This document shows, in pieces, positions 47,444 through 56,017 of a DNA stretch of 64,000 nucleotides (within the stretch, counting starts at the first letter, position 1; every line of letters begins with the position of its first letter). A program made the translations under genes and the position numbers. Source of the DNA: Sphingomonas carotinifaciens (GTDB lineage Bacteria > Pseudomonadota > Alphaproteobacteria > Sphingomonadales > Sphingomonadaceae); the NCBI RefSeq assembly GCF_009789535.1, contig NZ_WSUT01000005.1:868001-932000 (forward strand), given 5' to 3'. A model generated the notes under the pieces. It searched no databases. It was not told the DNA's origin and saw nothing but the letters and a program-made list of their open reading frames with translations.

Positions 47444-49714
47444 ATGGGCTGGAATCTGTGCAGCGCCCGTGTCGGGCAGCGAAGCGACGTGATCTCGCGG
47501 TTCGATCCGCGGTTCTGGACGGTGAATTTCCCGCGGCCGATGATGGCGTCGGTGGTGACGACCGCACCCGATGCACTGCGGGTGGATGCGGTGTTCTACA
47601 AGGCGGACGATCTGGCCGGGTTGATCTGGGAAGCGCAGGACCGCTTCGATCATCCGCTGCTCGCCTATGAGACGGCGCGGGATTTTCGCGGGTGCCGGTT
47701 GTCGTTCCGGTGGCGGTCGGGGGGCGTGCGGGCGCTGGATGCGGTGAACGGTCCGGTACTGACCATCGAGGGGCGCGATGCGGCGGGCCGGGCGCGGGCC
47801 TGGTATGTGCGGTTGTGGAACTATGCGGTGGGGACGCGCGAGGACGCGGTCGTGTCGATCGACTTCGCCCGCGTCGATGGTGGGTTCCTGTTGCCGGGCG
47901 AGGCGGACCCGGTGTGGGCGGGCGATGTCGACCGGATGTTCGTGTCGCTGGTCGCGCCGGGCTATACGGGGGCGGATGCGCCGCTGACCGTGCCGGCCGA
48001 GGGATGGGTGGAGCTGACCGGCATCGCCTGTGAGGGGCCGGGTGCGGTGATCGCGATCGGCGATGCGGTGCTGCCCGAACATGATCGCCGCATCGCCAGC
48101 GGCTATGACGACAGCTACAATCTGACGCCGGCACGGCTGCTGCGCAATGCGCTGCACCTGGGGTATCGCGGGGCGATCACCCATTATGTTGGCATGAGCC
48201 ATTATTTCCGGCTGGAGGCGCTGGGCGGGGGATTTTACGCCAGTCTGGCGGGTGGCGTGCTGAACGCGCCCTGCGTTGCATGGCACCGGGCGTTCGCCAC
48301 CCAGGCGCGGGCGCTGGGATACGGCATCATCTGGTCGCTGTCCTACGAACTGTTCGATGCGCATTGCTGGAACGACTGGAAACAGCGCGCGAGCGACGGC
48401 AGCCCGGCGCTGACCGGATGGGTGCCGCCATCGACGCTGCTGAGCCCGGCGCATGACGGGGCGATGGGGTATCTGCGGGCGGTGGCGGCGGCGTTTCTGG
48501 CGATCGGCACGGCCGCCGGGCTGGCCCCACGGTTCCAGGTGGGGGAGCCGTGGTGGTGGGTGCAGCCCGACGGCGCGCGGCCGTGCCTGTATGACGCGGC
48601 CGCCATGGCGGCGTTCGCGCCGGTGGCGATGGACAGCATCCGGGGCGCCAAGACCGAGGCGCAGAAGGCGACGCTGGACCGGGCGGGGGCGTGCCTTGCC
48701 GCCTCCACCGCAGCGCTGTGCGCGGCGGCCCGGGGCGCGGCGCCGGGGTGCGAGACGCTGCTCCTCACCTATCTGCCCACCGTGCTGGATGCCGCCGCGC
48801 CCGAGGCCAAGCGCGCGAACATGCCGGTGGGCTGGGCGAGCCCGGCATTCGATGTGCTGCAACTGGAGGATTATGACTGGGTGACGGAGGGGGACAGCGC
48901 CTCCACCCGTGCCGGGATCGCGCTGGCGGAGGCGCGCCTCGGCTATCCGGCAGAGCGGCAGCATTACCTGTCGGGCTTCGTGCTGCGGCCGGACCAGCGC
49001 GCGCAATGGGGATTGATCGATGCCGCGGCGCAGGCCGCGCGGGCGCGCGGCGTGGCGGACGTGGTGCTGTGGGCGCTGCCGCAGGTGATGCGCGACGGCT
49101 TCGTACACTGGAAAGGGGAGGACGGGGTGGAGGCGTTCGACGACGTGATGTTCCCGCTGGCGCTGGGGCGCGATGCGGAGGTGTCGCCCGGCTTCTCGAC
49201 ATCGGTCGTGACCAGTGCGGGCGGGCACGAGACGCGCAATGCCGCCTGGGCGGAGGCGCGGACGCAGTATGATGTCGGGCCGGGGGTGCGATCGGAAGCG
49301 GACATCGCCGCGTTGCTGGCGTTCTTTCGCGCAAGGCTGGGCCCGGCGCGCGGGTTCCGCTTGCGCGATCCCTTCGACCATGACGCGGTGGGAGTGACGA
49401 TCGGCACCGGCGACGGGCGTACCCGGCGCTTCGCGCTGGTCAAGGCTTACGGCGGGCAGCAGCGGCGCATCACCCGGCCGGTGGCGGGCACCGTGTCGGT
49501 CAGCGTCGACGGCCGCGCGGTGGCGGGGTTCGCGCTGGAGCCGGGCGGCTGGGTGGTGCTGGACACCGCGCCGGTGGCGGGCGTGCGGGTGCGCGCCAGC
49601 TTCACCTTCGACGTGCCCGTGCGCTTTGCCGAGGACAGGCTGAGCGTGACGCGGGCGACCTTTCTGGCGGGGGCGGCGGCGGCGGTGCCGCTGGTCGAGG
49701 TGCGCGAGGCATGA
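47444..49714 (+). CDS. GTA distal tail protein (gp12, DUF2460) fused to a large N-terminal domain
   Basis: The protein has 756 aa. The last 205 residues are DUF2460, the distal tail protein: FPLALGRDAEVSPGFSTSVV, NAAWAEARTQYDVGPGVRSE and LGPARGFRLRDPFDHDAVGV. In RcGTA this protein is only about 210 aa. The first 550 residues are additional: a beta-rich part (1-190) then an alpha/beta region that reads like a TIM barrel (SGYDDSYNLTPARLLRNALH, YGIIWSLSYELFDAHCWNDW, PRFQVGEPWWWVQPDG, FDVLQLEDYDWV). Glu and Asp residues at strand ends suggest a glycosidase-like or sugar-binding fold. It may bind capsular polysaccharide of recipient cells. Confidence 0.8.
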   Translation: MGWNLCSARVGQRSDVISRFDPRFWTVNFPRPMMASVVTTAPDALRVDAVFYKADDLAGLIWEAQDRFDHPLLAYETARDFRGCRLSFRWRSGGVRALDAVNGPVLTIEGRDAAGRARAWYVRLWNYAVGTREDAVVSIDFARVDGGFLLPGEADPVWAGDVDRMFVSLVAPGYTGADAPLTVPAEGWVELTGIACEGPGAVIAIGDAVLPEHDRRIASGYDDSYNLTPARLLRNALHLGYRGAITHYVGMSHYFRLEALGGGFYASLAGGVLNAPCVAWHRAFATQARALGYGIIWSLSYELFDAHCWNDWKQRASDGSPALTGWVPPSTLLSPAHDGAMGYLRAVAAAFLAIGTAAGLAPRFQVGEPWWWVQPDGARPCLYDAAAMAAFAPVAMDSIRGAKTEAQKATLDRAGACLAASTAALCAAARGAAPGCETLLLTYLPTVLDAAAPEAKRANMPVGWASPAFDVLQLEDYDWVTEGDSASTRAGIALAEARLGYPAERQHYLSGFVLRPDQRAQWGLIDAAAQAARARGVADVVLWALPQVMRDGFVHWKGEDGVEAFDDVMFPLALGRDAEVSPGFSTSVVTSAGGHETRNAAWAEARTQYDVGPGVRSEADIAALLAFFRARLGPARGFRLRDPFDHDAVGVTIGTGDGRTRRFALVKAYGGQQRRITRPVAGTVSVSVDGRAVAGFALEPGGWVVLDTAPVAGVRVRASFTFDVPVRFAEDRLSVTRATFLAGAAAAVPLVEVREA

Positions 49715-50514
49715 GCGGCGACCGGGTGGTGACGCGCGTGCTGTGCTGGCGGCTGGAGCGACGCGACGGGGTGACGATCGGGCTGACCGCGCATGACCGC
49801 GACCTGGTGCTGGACGACCTGATCTATCGCGCCGCGCCGGGACTGGTGCCCTCCGCGATCGTACGCGGCGATACGCTGGAGCCGGAGAGCATGGAGGCGA
49901 GGGGCGCGCTGACCAGCGATGCGATCACCGAGCGCGATTTGCTGGCCGGCCGCTGGGAGGGGGCGCGGGTGGTGGCGTTCGCGGCGGACTGGACGGGCGA
50001 GGGCGCAGCCGTGCCGCTGGGCGAGGGGCGGATCGGCGCGGTGTCGCTGGAGGATGGCGGGTTCGGTGCGGAACTGCGCGCGGCGAGCGTGGTGCTGGAG
50101 CGGGCGGTGGTCGAGGAAACCTCGCCCGAATGCCGGGCGGAGCTGGGCGATGCGCGGTGCCGGGTGGCGATGGCGGGGCGGCGGCGCTTCGCAACGGTGA
50201 CGGCGGCGGAGGGCGCGCGGGTGACGGTGGATGCGGTCGAGCCGGTGGCGGACGGCTGGGGCGGCGGGCGGCTGCGCTGGTTCGGCGGAGACAATGCCGG
50301 GCTGGAGGCGGCGGTGGCGCGGTCCGCGGGCGATACGCTGTGGCTGCGTGGCGCCCCGGCGTTCGCGGTGGTGCCGGGTGCGCTGGTGGAACTGGTGGAG
50401 GGGTGTGACAAGTCGCTGGCCACCTGTGCCGGGCGGTTCGGCAATGCCGTGAACTTTCGCGGTGAGCCGTTCCTGCCGGGGATCGACCTGCTGACCCGGT
50501 ATCCCGGCGCATGA
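49711..50514 (+). CDS. GTA tail hub protein (gp13, DUF2163)
   Basis: The protein has 267 aa. TRVLCWRLERRDGVTIGLTA and DRDLVLDDLIYRAAPGLVPS, then GCDKSLATCAGRFGNAVNFR with GEPFLPG are the DUF2163 signatures, the Cys pair and F-x-N-x-x-NFRG block being diagnostic. A further Cys pair (PECRAELGDARC) probably binds an Fe-S cluster or zinc, as proposed for the family. It forms the hub below the distal tail protein. It overlaps gp12 and gp14 by ATGA. Confidence 0.92.
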   Translation: MSGDRVVTRVLCWRLERRDGVTIGLTAHDRDLVLDDLIYRAAPGLVPSAIVRGDTLEPESMEARGALTSDAITERDLLAGRWEGARVVAFAADWTGEGAAVPLGEGRIGAVSLEDGGFGAELRAASVVLERAVVEETSPECRAELGDARCRVAMAGRRRFATVTAAEGARVTVDAVEPVADGWGGGRLRWFGGDNAGLEAAVARSAGDTLWLRGAPAFAVVPGALVELVEGCDKSLATCAGRFGNAVNFRGEPFLPGIDLLTRYPGA

Positions 50515-51137
50515 GCGGGGTGGCGGCGGCGGCGCGGGCGCTGGTGGGCGTGCGGTTCCGGCTGCACGGGCGCGATCCGGCGGATGGGCTGGACTGTGTA
50601 GGCGTGGTGGCGTGCGCGACCGGGCTGGCGGTGCCGACGGGCTACGCGTTGCGCGGCGGCGTCGCGGCGCGGGCGACCCGCTGGCTGGATGCGCATCTGG
50701 TGCGCAGCGACGATGACGGGCCGGGCGAGGTGCTGCTGCTGCGCGCCGGGCCCGGGCAGTTGCATCTGGCGGTGCGGGTGCCGGACGGCATCGTCCACGG
50801 CGATGCGGGGCTGCGGCGGGTGGTGGAGCGGCCGGGGCCGGTGCCGTGGCCGATACTGGGTGGATGGCGCGTTCGGGGGGACGGGAATGGCGACGTTGGT
50901 GCTGGGGGCGGTGGGATCGGCGATCGGGGGACCGATCGGCGGCGCGCTGGGGGCGATGCTGGGCAATGCGGTGGACCGCGCGGTGCTGGGCCCGGCACGG
51001 CGGCAGGGGCCCCGGCTGACCGAGTTGCAGGTGCAGACATCGTCCTATGGCACGCAACTGCCCAGGCTGTTCGGGACGATGCGGGTCGGCGGCACGGTGA
51101 TCTGGTCGACCGACCTGATCGAGACGCGCGAGGGTAG
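50511..51137 (+). CDS. GTA NlpC/P60-type peptidase (gp14) with long 3' overlap
   Basis: The frame has 208 aa, of which the first 125 form the NlpC/P60 domain. ADGLDCVGVVACATG holds the catalytic Cys (D-C). GEVLLLRAGPGQLHLAVRVP with DGIVHGD supplies the His. It cleaves peptide cross-links in the recipient wall. After PWPILGGWRVRG the frame stays open for another 80 Gly/Arg-rich residues and overlaps the gp15 gene (from 50887) by 251 nt. The tail is of shadow-like composition. Either the original stop was lost or the true protein ends early through frameshift. Confidence 0.82.
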   Translation: MSGVAAAARALVGVRFRLHGRDPADGLDCVGVVACATGLAVPTGYALRGGVAARATRWLDAHLVRSDDDGPGEVLLLRAGPGQLHLAVRVPDGIVHGDAGLRRVVERPGPVPWPILGGWRVRGDGNGDVGAGGGGIGDRGTDRRRAGGDAGQCGGPRGAGPGTAAGAPADRVAGADIVLWHATAQAVRDDAGRRHGDLVDRPDRDARG

Positions 51138-52986
51138 CCGGGGCGGCAAGGGGCGGCCGGCGACCGAGACGTACAGCTATGCCGCGAGCTTTGCGGTGGC
51201 GCTGTCGGCGCGGCCGATCCGCGGTGTGCGGCGGATCTGGGCGGATGGACGGCTGCTGAGGGGCGCGGGGGGTGACTTCAAGACGGCGACGGGGTTCCGG
51301 CTGTACCTGGGGGGCGAGGATCAACCGGTCGATCCGGCGATCGCCGCGGCCGAAGGGGCCGCCGCGCCGGCGCATCGCGGGATTGCCTATGCGGTGTTCG
51401 AGGACATGGCGCTGGGCGACTATGGCAACCGCATCCCGCAACTGACCTTCGAGGTGGAGGCGGATGACGGGCCGGTTTCGGTCGGTGCCATCGCCCGCGC
51501 GCTGGCGCCCGAGGTGACGGGGGCCGCCGCGCTGCCGCTGGGCGGGTTTGCGGGCAGCGGGGGCAGCGTGCGCGCGGTGCTGGAGGTGCTGACGCAGGCG
51601 GGTGGCGGCTGGTGGGCGGGGCTCGACCTGCGCGACGGTGCGGGGGCGCCGGTTACGGTGACGGACGCAAGTGTGCGCGCCGGGAACCGGGCGGCGGGCG
51701 GGCGGCGGCTGGCGGCGGACGACAGCGTGCCGGTGCGCGCGGTGGTGGCGCATCACGATCCGGCGCGCGACTATCAACTGGGCGTGCAGCATGCGCGCCG
51801 GCCGGGCAGCGGCGTGCGCGAGGTGCGGCTGGACCTGCCCGCGGCAATCCCGGCGGGGGAGGCCAAGACGCTGGCAAACGCACTGCTGGCGCGGGCGGAG
51901 GGCGCGCGGATGCGGCGCACGGTGACGCTGGACGCGGACCATATGGGCATCGGGCCGGGCGACACGGTGCGGATCGCGGGCGAGGACGGCGTGTGGCGCG
52001 TCACCGAGGCGGCGGTGGAGGCGATGGTGGTGCGGCTGGAACTGGTGCCGCTGGTCCCGGCCGGCGTGGCGTTGTCCGCCGCATCCGGCCGGCATGTCGG
52101 CGCCGCGGACCGGGTCGCGGGGGCGACGCGGCTGGCGGTGTTCGAGACGCCGGCGCTGGACGATGCGGTGTTGGCCGCGCCGCGGCTGACGGTGGCGGCG
52201 GCGGGGGGCGCGGGATGGCGGTCCGCCAGCCTGCACTACAGCCTGGACGAAGGGGCAAGCTGGGTGGCGGCGGGGGTGACCGCAGCGCCCGCGGTGATGG
52301 GGACGATCGTGGCGCTTGCGCCGGGGGGATCGGCGGCGCTGGTCGACGACCGGGCGGCCCTTGTCGTCCATGTCGAGGGGCGGTTGCACGATGCCGATGA
52401 TGCGGCGCTGGACGGGGGCGCGAACCTGGCGCTGCTGGGGGACGAACTGATCCAGTTCGCGCGGGGCACCGCCGCCGGTGGCGGGCGCTGGCGGCTGGAG
52501 GGGCTGCGCCGTGGCCTGCGGGGTACGGAGGCGGCGATCGGCCTGCAGCGGCCCGGCGACCGCTTCATCCTGCTGGAGGCGGGCGCGGCGCGGACGATCG
52601 ACCTGCCGGTCGCGGCGCTCGGTCGCCGGGTGGACGTGATGGCGCACGGGGTGGGCGACGGCATCGAAGGGGTGACCGCCAGCGTGCTGATCACGGGCGC
52701 CTCCGTCCGGCCGCCAATGCCGGTCGGTGCGCGTCAGCACAGGCTGGCGGATGGGCGGGTGGCGATCGCCTGGACACGCCGCAGCCGGGCGGGGTGGCGC
52801 TGGCTGGACGGTGTCGACGTGCCGCTGGGCGAAGAGCGCGAAGCCTATCGGGTGAGCGTGAACGGAACGGAGGTGGACACGGCGGAACCGCGGCTGGACG
52901 TCGACGCATCGCCAGGCACGGTGGTGACGATACGCCAGCGCGGCACGCTGGCGGAATCGCCGCCGCTGATGCTGACGATCACGTGA
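50887..52986 (+). CDS. GTA host-specificity / tail-tip protein (gp15), shortened form
   Basis: The protein has 699 aa from ATG 50887. It starts ATLVLGAVGSAIGGPIGGAL, then VQTSSYGTQLPRLFGTMRVG and WSTDLIETREGSRGGKGRPA then TETYSYAASFAVALSARPIR, the standard opening of GTA and phage tail-tip proteins. The middle contains the Phage-tail_3 type region (VTLDADHMGIGPGDTVRIAG). RcGTA gp15 is roughly 1,300 aa and includes a central GTA_TIM module. Here that module is absent, while gp12 has gained a TIM-like part. It probably contacts the receptor and carries gp14. Confidence 0.87.
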   Translation: MATLVLGAVGSAIGGPIGGALGAMLGNAVDRAVLGPARRQGPRLTELQVQTSSYGTQLPRLFGTMRVGGTVIWSTDLIETREGSRGGKGRPATETYSYAASFAVALSARPIRGVRRIWADGRLLRGAGGDFKTATGFRLYLGGEDQPVDPAIAAAEGAAAPAHRGIAYAVFEDMALGDYGNRIPQLTFEVEADDGPVSVGAIARALAPEVTGAAALPLGGFAGSGGSVRAVLEVLTQAGGGWWAGLDLRDGAGAPVTVTDASVRAGNRAAGGRRLAADDSVPVRAVVAHHDPARDYQLGVQHARRPGSGVREVRLDLPAAIPAGEAKTLANALLARAEGARMRRTVTLDADHMGIGPGDTVRIAGEDGVWRVTEAAVEAMVVRLELVPLVPAGVALSAASGRHVGAADRVAGATRLAVFETPALDDAVLAAPRLTVAAAGGAGWRSASLHYSLDEGASWVAAGVTAAPAVMGTIVALAPGGSAALVDDRAALVVHVEGRLHDADDAALDGGANLALLGDELIQFARGTAAGGGRWRLEGLRRGLRGTEAAIGLQRPGDRFILLEAGAARTIDLPVAALGRRVDVMAHGVGDGIEGVTASVLITGASVRPPMPVGARQHRLADGRVAIAWTRRSRAGWRWLDGVDVPLGEEREAYRVSVNGTEVDTAEPRLDVDASPGTVVTIRQRGTLAESPPLMLTIT

Positions 52987-53016
52987 TGGGAACGGGGAAA
53001 AGTGGAGGAACGGGGC

Positions 53017-53469
53017 ATGACGGAGGTGAGTGCGCGGATGCGGTTGCCGTTGCTGGCGGCGGGGCAGGCGCAAAAGGAGGTCACGCACAACGAGGCGCTG
53101 GCGCTGATCGACCTGATGGTACAGCCGGCGGTGGTGGAGGTGGGGCGCGATGCGCCGCCGGCCGCACCCGTGCCGGGGGAGGCATGGGTGGTCGGGCGGA
53201 CGCCGGAAGGTGCCTGGGCCGGGCATGCCGATGCGCTGGCGGGGTGGACCGGGGGCGGGTGGCGCTTCGTGGTTCCCTGGGCCGGGTTCGCGGTATGGAA
53301 CCGGGCGGATCGCAGCCCGGCACGGTTCGATGGCGAGGCCTGGCGGCGAGCGGGGCCGGTGCCGGTGATCGGTGCCCCGGCGGGTGGCGATGCGATCGAT
53401 GCCGAGGCGCGCGTGGCGATCGGTTCCATGCTGGCCCTGATGCGCGCGCAGGGCTGGATCACCGGCTGA
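53017..53469 (+). CDS. DUF2793 protein, GTA-associated
   Basis: The protein has 150 aa. ATG 53017 follows GGAGGAACGGGG. The family motif is complete: RLPLLAAGQAQKEVTHNEAL, ALIDLMVQPAVVEV, PVPGEAWVVGRTPEGAWAGH and WRFVVPWAGFAVWNRADRSP. DUF2793 proteins occur after gp15 in alphaproteobacterial GTA and prophage clusters and are thought to be part of the tail tip or fibre. It is the last gene of the cluster. The 190 bp that follow contain the ompA promoter region. Confidence 0.85.
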   Translation: MTEVSARMRLPLLAAGQAQKEVTHNEALALIDLMVQPAVVEVGRDAPPAAPVPGEAWVVGRTPEGAWAGHADALAGWTGGGWRFVVPWAGFAVWNRADRSPARFDGEAWRRAGPVPVIGAPAGGDAIDAEARVAIGSMLALMRAQGWITG

Positions 53470-53658
53470 TTTATAGCATCTTACGTAGAGGTAATCCGGT
53501 CGGAGGATCGTTTCGTCGCCAGTCCAGAACGGTCCGACTGCTGAAGAAAGTTGTGCCTTTCGAGCAACACCTTGCGGTTTTTGTCGGCTTGCACGGAAAC
53601 CAACCCTCCGATAGTGAGTTTGCGCTGTCCGTAGTGACAACCAAGAAAGGGGACTATG

Positions 53659-54777
53659 ATGCGGAAGATTGCCATTGTTCTGGCACTCGCCTCCACCGCT
53701 CTGGCTTCGCCCGCCCTCGCCCGCGACAAGTCGTGGTACGTAGGCGTCGAAGGCGGTGCGATGATCGTCGAAGATATCGATTATGATATCACCGGCTCGC
53801 GCACCGGCGTGGCTAGCGTCGACCATGATTACGGCTACGACGTCGACGCCGTGATGGGTTATGATTTCGGCGGTTTCCGCCTCGAAACCGAGGTCGGCTA
53901 TCGCAAGGCAACCGTGGACGGCTTCTCGTCGACCACGCTGACCAACACCGGCATCGGTGCGGGCACCGTTGCAGCGGGCAACTATGATTATGCCGGCGGC
54001 TCCAGCTCGGCGCTCAGCTTCATGCTGAACGGCCTGCTCGACTTCGGTGAAGACGATTCGATCCAGGGCTTTGTCGGCGGCGGCGTCGGCGTTGCACGCG
54101 TCAAGGCGAACTATGCGCTCAACCAGCGTGCAGACTTCCTGGACGACTCCGACACGGTCTTCGCATGGCAGGCTCTCGCGGGTATCCGCGCGCCGCTGAG
54201 CGAGAACCTGGACGCGACGCTGAAGTATCGCTTCTTCAACGCCGAGAACGTCCGTCTGGTCGACATCGCGAACAACACGCATGACGGTCGTTTCCGGTCG
54301 CACTCGATCCTGGGTGGCCTGACCTACAACTTCGGTGAGCCGACGCCTCCGCCGCCGCCGCCGCCGCCGCCGCCGCCCCCGCCGCCTCCTCCGCCTCCGC
54401 CGCCGCCGCCGGCTCCGGAAGTGGTGTGCTCGCCGGGTCCGTTCATCGTGTTCTTCGAGTGGGACAAGTCGGACATCACCCCGGAGGCCGCGTCGATCCT
54501 CGACAACGCCGTCACGCAGTACCAGTCGTGCGGCAACGCACAGGTCATGCTGGCCGGTTACACCGACACCTCGGGCGCCGCGCAGTACAATGTGGGCCTC
54601 TCGCAGCGTCGTGCAGACGCGGTGAAGGCGTACATGACCTCGCGTTCGATCCCGGACGGCGTGATCTCGACGGAAGCGTTCGGCGAAACCCGCCTGCGCG
54701 TCCAGACCGCCGACGGCGTGCGCGAAGTGCAGAACCGTCGCGTGGAAGTCACCTACGGGCCCGGCTCGGGCCAGTAA
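53659..54777 (+). CDS. OmpA-family outer-membrane protein with long polyproline linker
   Basis: The protein has 372 aa. AAAGGGGA at 53645-53652 suits the second ATG (53659) better than the first (53656). RKIAIVLALASTALASPALA is the signal. The N-terminal half is an eight-strand barrel (SWYVGVEGGAMIVEDIDYDI ... LGGLTYNFG). It is joined by a run of about 22 Pro to the OmpA C-terminal domain: FIVFFEWDKSDITPEAASIL, AGYTDTSGAAQYNVGLSQRR, then RRVEVTYG, which binds peptidoglycan. Codon use is unlike the neighbours (TCG/GGC/AAC-rich), typical of a highly expressed gene. A strong terminator follows. Confidence 0.93.
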   Translation: MRKIAIVLALASTALASPALARDKSWYVGVEGGAMIVEDIDYDITGSRTGVASVDHDYGYDVDAVMGYDFGGFRLETEVGYRKATVDGFSSTTLTNTGIGAGTVAAGNYDYAGGSSSALSFMLNGLLDFGEDDSIQGFVGGGVGVARVKANYALNQRADFLDDSDTVFAWQALAGIRAPLSENLDATLKYRFFNAENVRLVDIANNTHDGRFRSHSILGGLTYNFGEPTPPPPPPPPPPPPPPPPPPPPPPAPEVVCSPGPFIVFFEWDKSDITPEAASILDNAVTQYQSCGNAQVMLAGYTDTSGAAQYNVGLSQRRADAVKAYMTSRSIPDGVISTEAFGETRLRVQTADGVREVQNRRVEVTYGPGSGQ

Positions 54778-55119
54778 GCCCAGCCAGCCTTTGGCTGACA
54801 CGCGAGAGGGAGGTCGACGCAAGTCGGCCTCCCTTTTGTTTTGCGGGCCTCAGGGAGCGGCATGTCGATGGCCCGGAAAGGGCGTTGTGAGAGCGCTTCG
54901 GATGCCCGGTCGGCTTGGAACAGGATGACATCCCACCTCGGTCCCTTCCTGTCGAAGCGAGATGGGGTTCGCGCGTATCCGCAGCGCGTGTCGATATTGC
55001 TGCATGCCGCGACACCTCCGATACACCGTCTCGCTGCGCGGCGTTGCCGCTTCCCGACGTTGAACCGCGGCGGACGGGGTTTGGATCGACCCTATGTCAC
55101 CGGACTTCGGCCATAGCGG
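54778..55119. other. intergenic region between ompA and beta-lactamase gene
   Basis: These 342 bp hold the ompA terminator near their start. No further gene is supported, and the short open frames have abnormal composition. The remainder probably contains the beta-lactamase promoter. No divergent regulator gene (ampR/blaI type) is present. Confidence 0.4.
54808..54842 (+). terminator. Rho-independent terminator of ompA
   Basis: GGGAGGTCGAC (54808-54818) pairs with GTCGGCCTCCC (54823-54833) with one G-T pair and a GCAA loop, followed by TTTTGTTTT. This is a stable GNRA-looped terminator, as expected for a highly expressed gene. Confidence 0.9.
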
Positions 55120-56013
55120 ATGGAGCCTTTCATGTTCGATCCATCCCCTCACCTTTGCCGACGCGCGCTGCTGGCGGGCATGATCGCGGCACCGGTGGTT
55201 GGCGCGCGCCAGGCCATGGCAGCGCCGCACAATCTTGCGGACCTTGCCGCTGATCTGGAGCGGCGGATCGGCGGCCGTCTGGGCGTGGCCCATTTCGTGC
55301 CACGGACGGAAATGTTGCGCGGCCATCGGCTAGAGCAGCGCTTCCCCATGTGCAGCACGTTCAAGCTGCTTGCCGTCGCGGCGATCCTGGCACGGGTCGA
55401 CGGACGCCGCGATCATCTGGATGCGCCCGTGGCGGTGCGCGAGGCGGACCGGGTGGCACATGCGCCAGTGACCGGGCCGCATATCGGGGGCACGATGACC
55501 CTGGCCGATCTTTGTGCGGCGGCAATGCAGGAGAGCGACAATGTCGCTGCGAACCTGTTGCTGCGGCGACTGGGCGGGCCCGCGGGGATCACCGCCTATG
55601 CGCAGAGCCTGGGCGACCGGGCGACACGGCTCGACCGGTGGGAACCCGATCTGAACAGTGCGCTGCCCGGCGATCCGCGCGATACGACCACCCCCGCAGC
55701 GATGGCACGGCTGGCGGGTCGGATCCTGGAGGGCGACAGTCTGCGTCCCCCATCCTGTGCGTTGCTGCGGCGATGGATGACGCAGACGCGTACCGGCCTG
55801 ACCCGCATCCGCGCGGGCCTTCCCCACAGCTGGAGCGTCGGCGACAAGACGGGCAGCGGCGCCAACGGCACGGCCAACGACGTCGCCTGGTTCCACCCGC
55901 CCGGCCGCGACCCAGCGATACTTGCCATCTTTCTGACGGATACGCAGGCAAGTGCCACGGCGCGCGATGCGGTGTTCGCCACCATCGCGCACCACGTCGC
56001 CGCGCGGCGCTGA
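55120..56013 (+). CDS. bla: class A beta-lactamase
   Basis: The protein has 297 aa, with ATG at 55120 or 55132. RRALLAGMIAAPVVGA is a twin-arginine-like signal, so export may be by Tat. All four class A elements are present: S79-T-F-K82 within MCSTFK (ABL 70-73), S139-D-N (SDN loop, preceded by MQE), E175-P-D-L-N (omega loop, E166/N170), and K243-T-G. It hydrolyses the beta-lactam ring in the periplasm. The sequence is chromosomal in style and not an obvious TEM, SHV or CTX-M member. Two cysteines (around 78 and 132) may form the disulphide seen in some carbapenemases, which is speculative. No regulator is adjacent. Confidence 0.92.
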   Translation: MEPFMFDPSPHLCRRALLAGMIAAPVVGARQAMAAPHNLADLAADLERRIGGRLGVAHFVPRTEMLRGHRLEQRFPMCSTFKLLAVAAILARVDGRRDHLDAPVAVREADRVAHAPVTGPHIGGTMTLADLCAAAMQESDNVAANLLLRRLGGPAGITAYAQSLGDRATRLDRWEPDLNSALPGDPRDTTTPAAMARLAGRILEGDSLRPPSCALLRRWMTQTRTGLTRIRAGLPHSWSVGDKTGSGANGTANDVAWFHPPGRDPAILAIFLTDTQASATARDAVFATIAHHVAARR

Positions 56014-56017
56014 TGCC

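Larger units (their letters stand above)
40147..53469 (+). other. gene transfer agent-type (RcGTA-like) structural cluster
   Basis: Seventeen co-directional genes, mostly with ATGA or GTGA overlaps, follow the RcGTA order: small terminase, large terminase, portal, protease, capsid, gp6, gp8, tail tube, gp10, gp10.1, tape measure, gp12, gp13, gp14, gp15, then DUF2793. There is no integrase, repressor, replication or holin gene. The cluster is embedded in core genes, as expected for a vertically inherited GTA rather than a prophage. A gp7 equivalent was not found between gp6 and gp8. Two copies of a palindromic repeat (42.0 and 47.2 kb) break the operon. Confidence 0.88.

Noticed and set aside
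40147..53469. Active prophage
   Set aside because: No integrase, repressor, replication or lysis-control genes and no attachment repeats; gene order and small size fit a GTA cluster instead.
49447..54822. 1,791-aa open frame on the minus strand opposite the GTA tail genes and ompA
   Set aside because: It is antisense to several well-recognised genes, Arg/Pro/His-rich and includes the complement of the polyproline tract. It is a GC-rich shadow frame.
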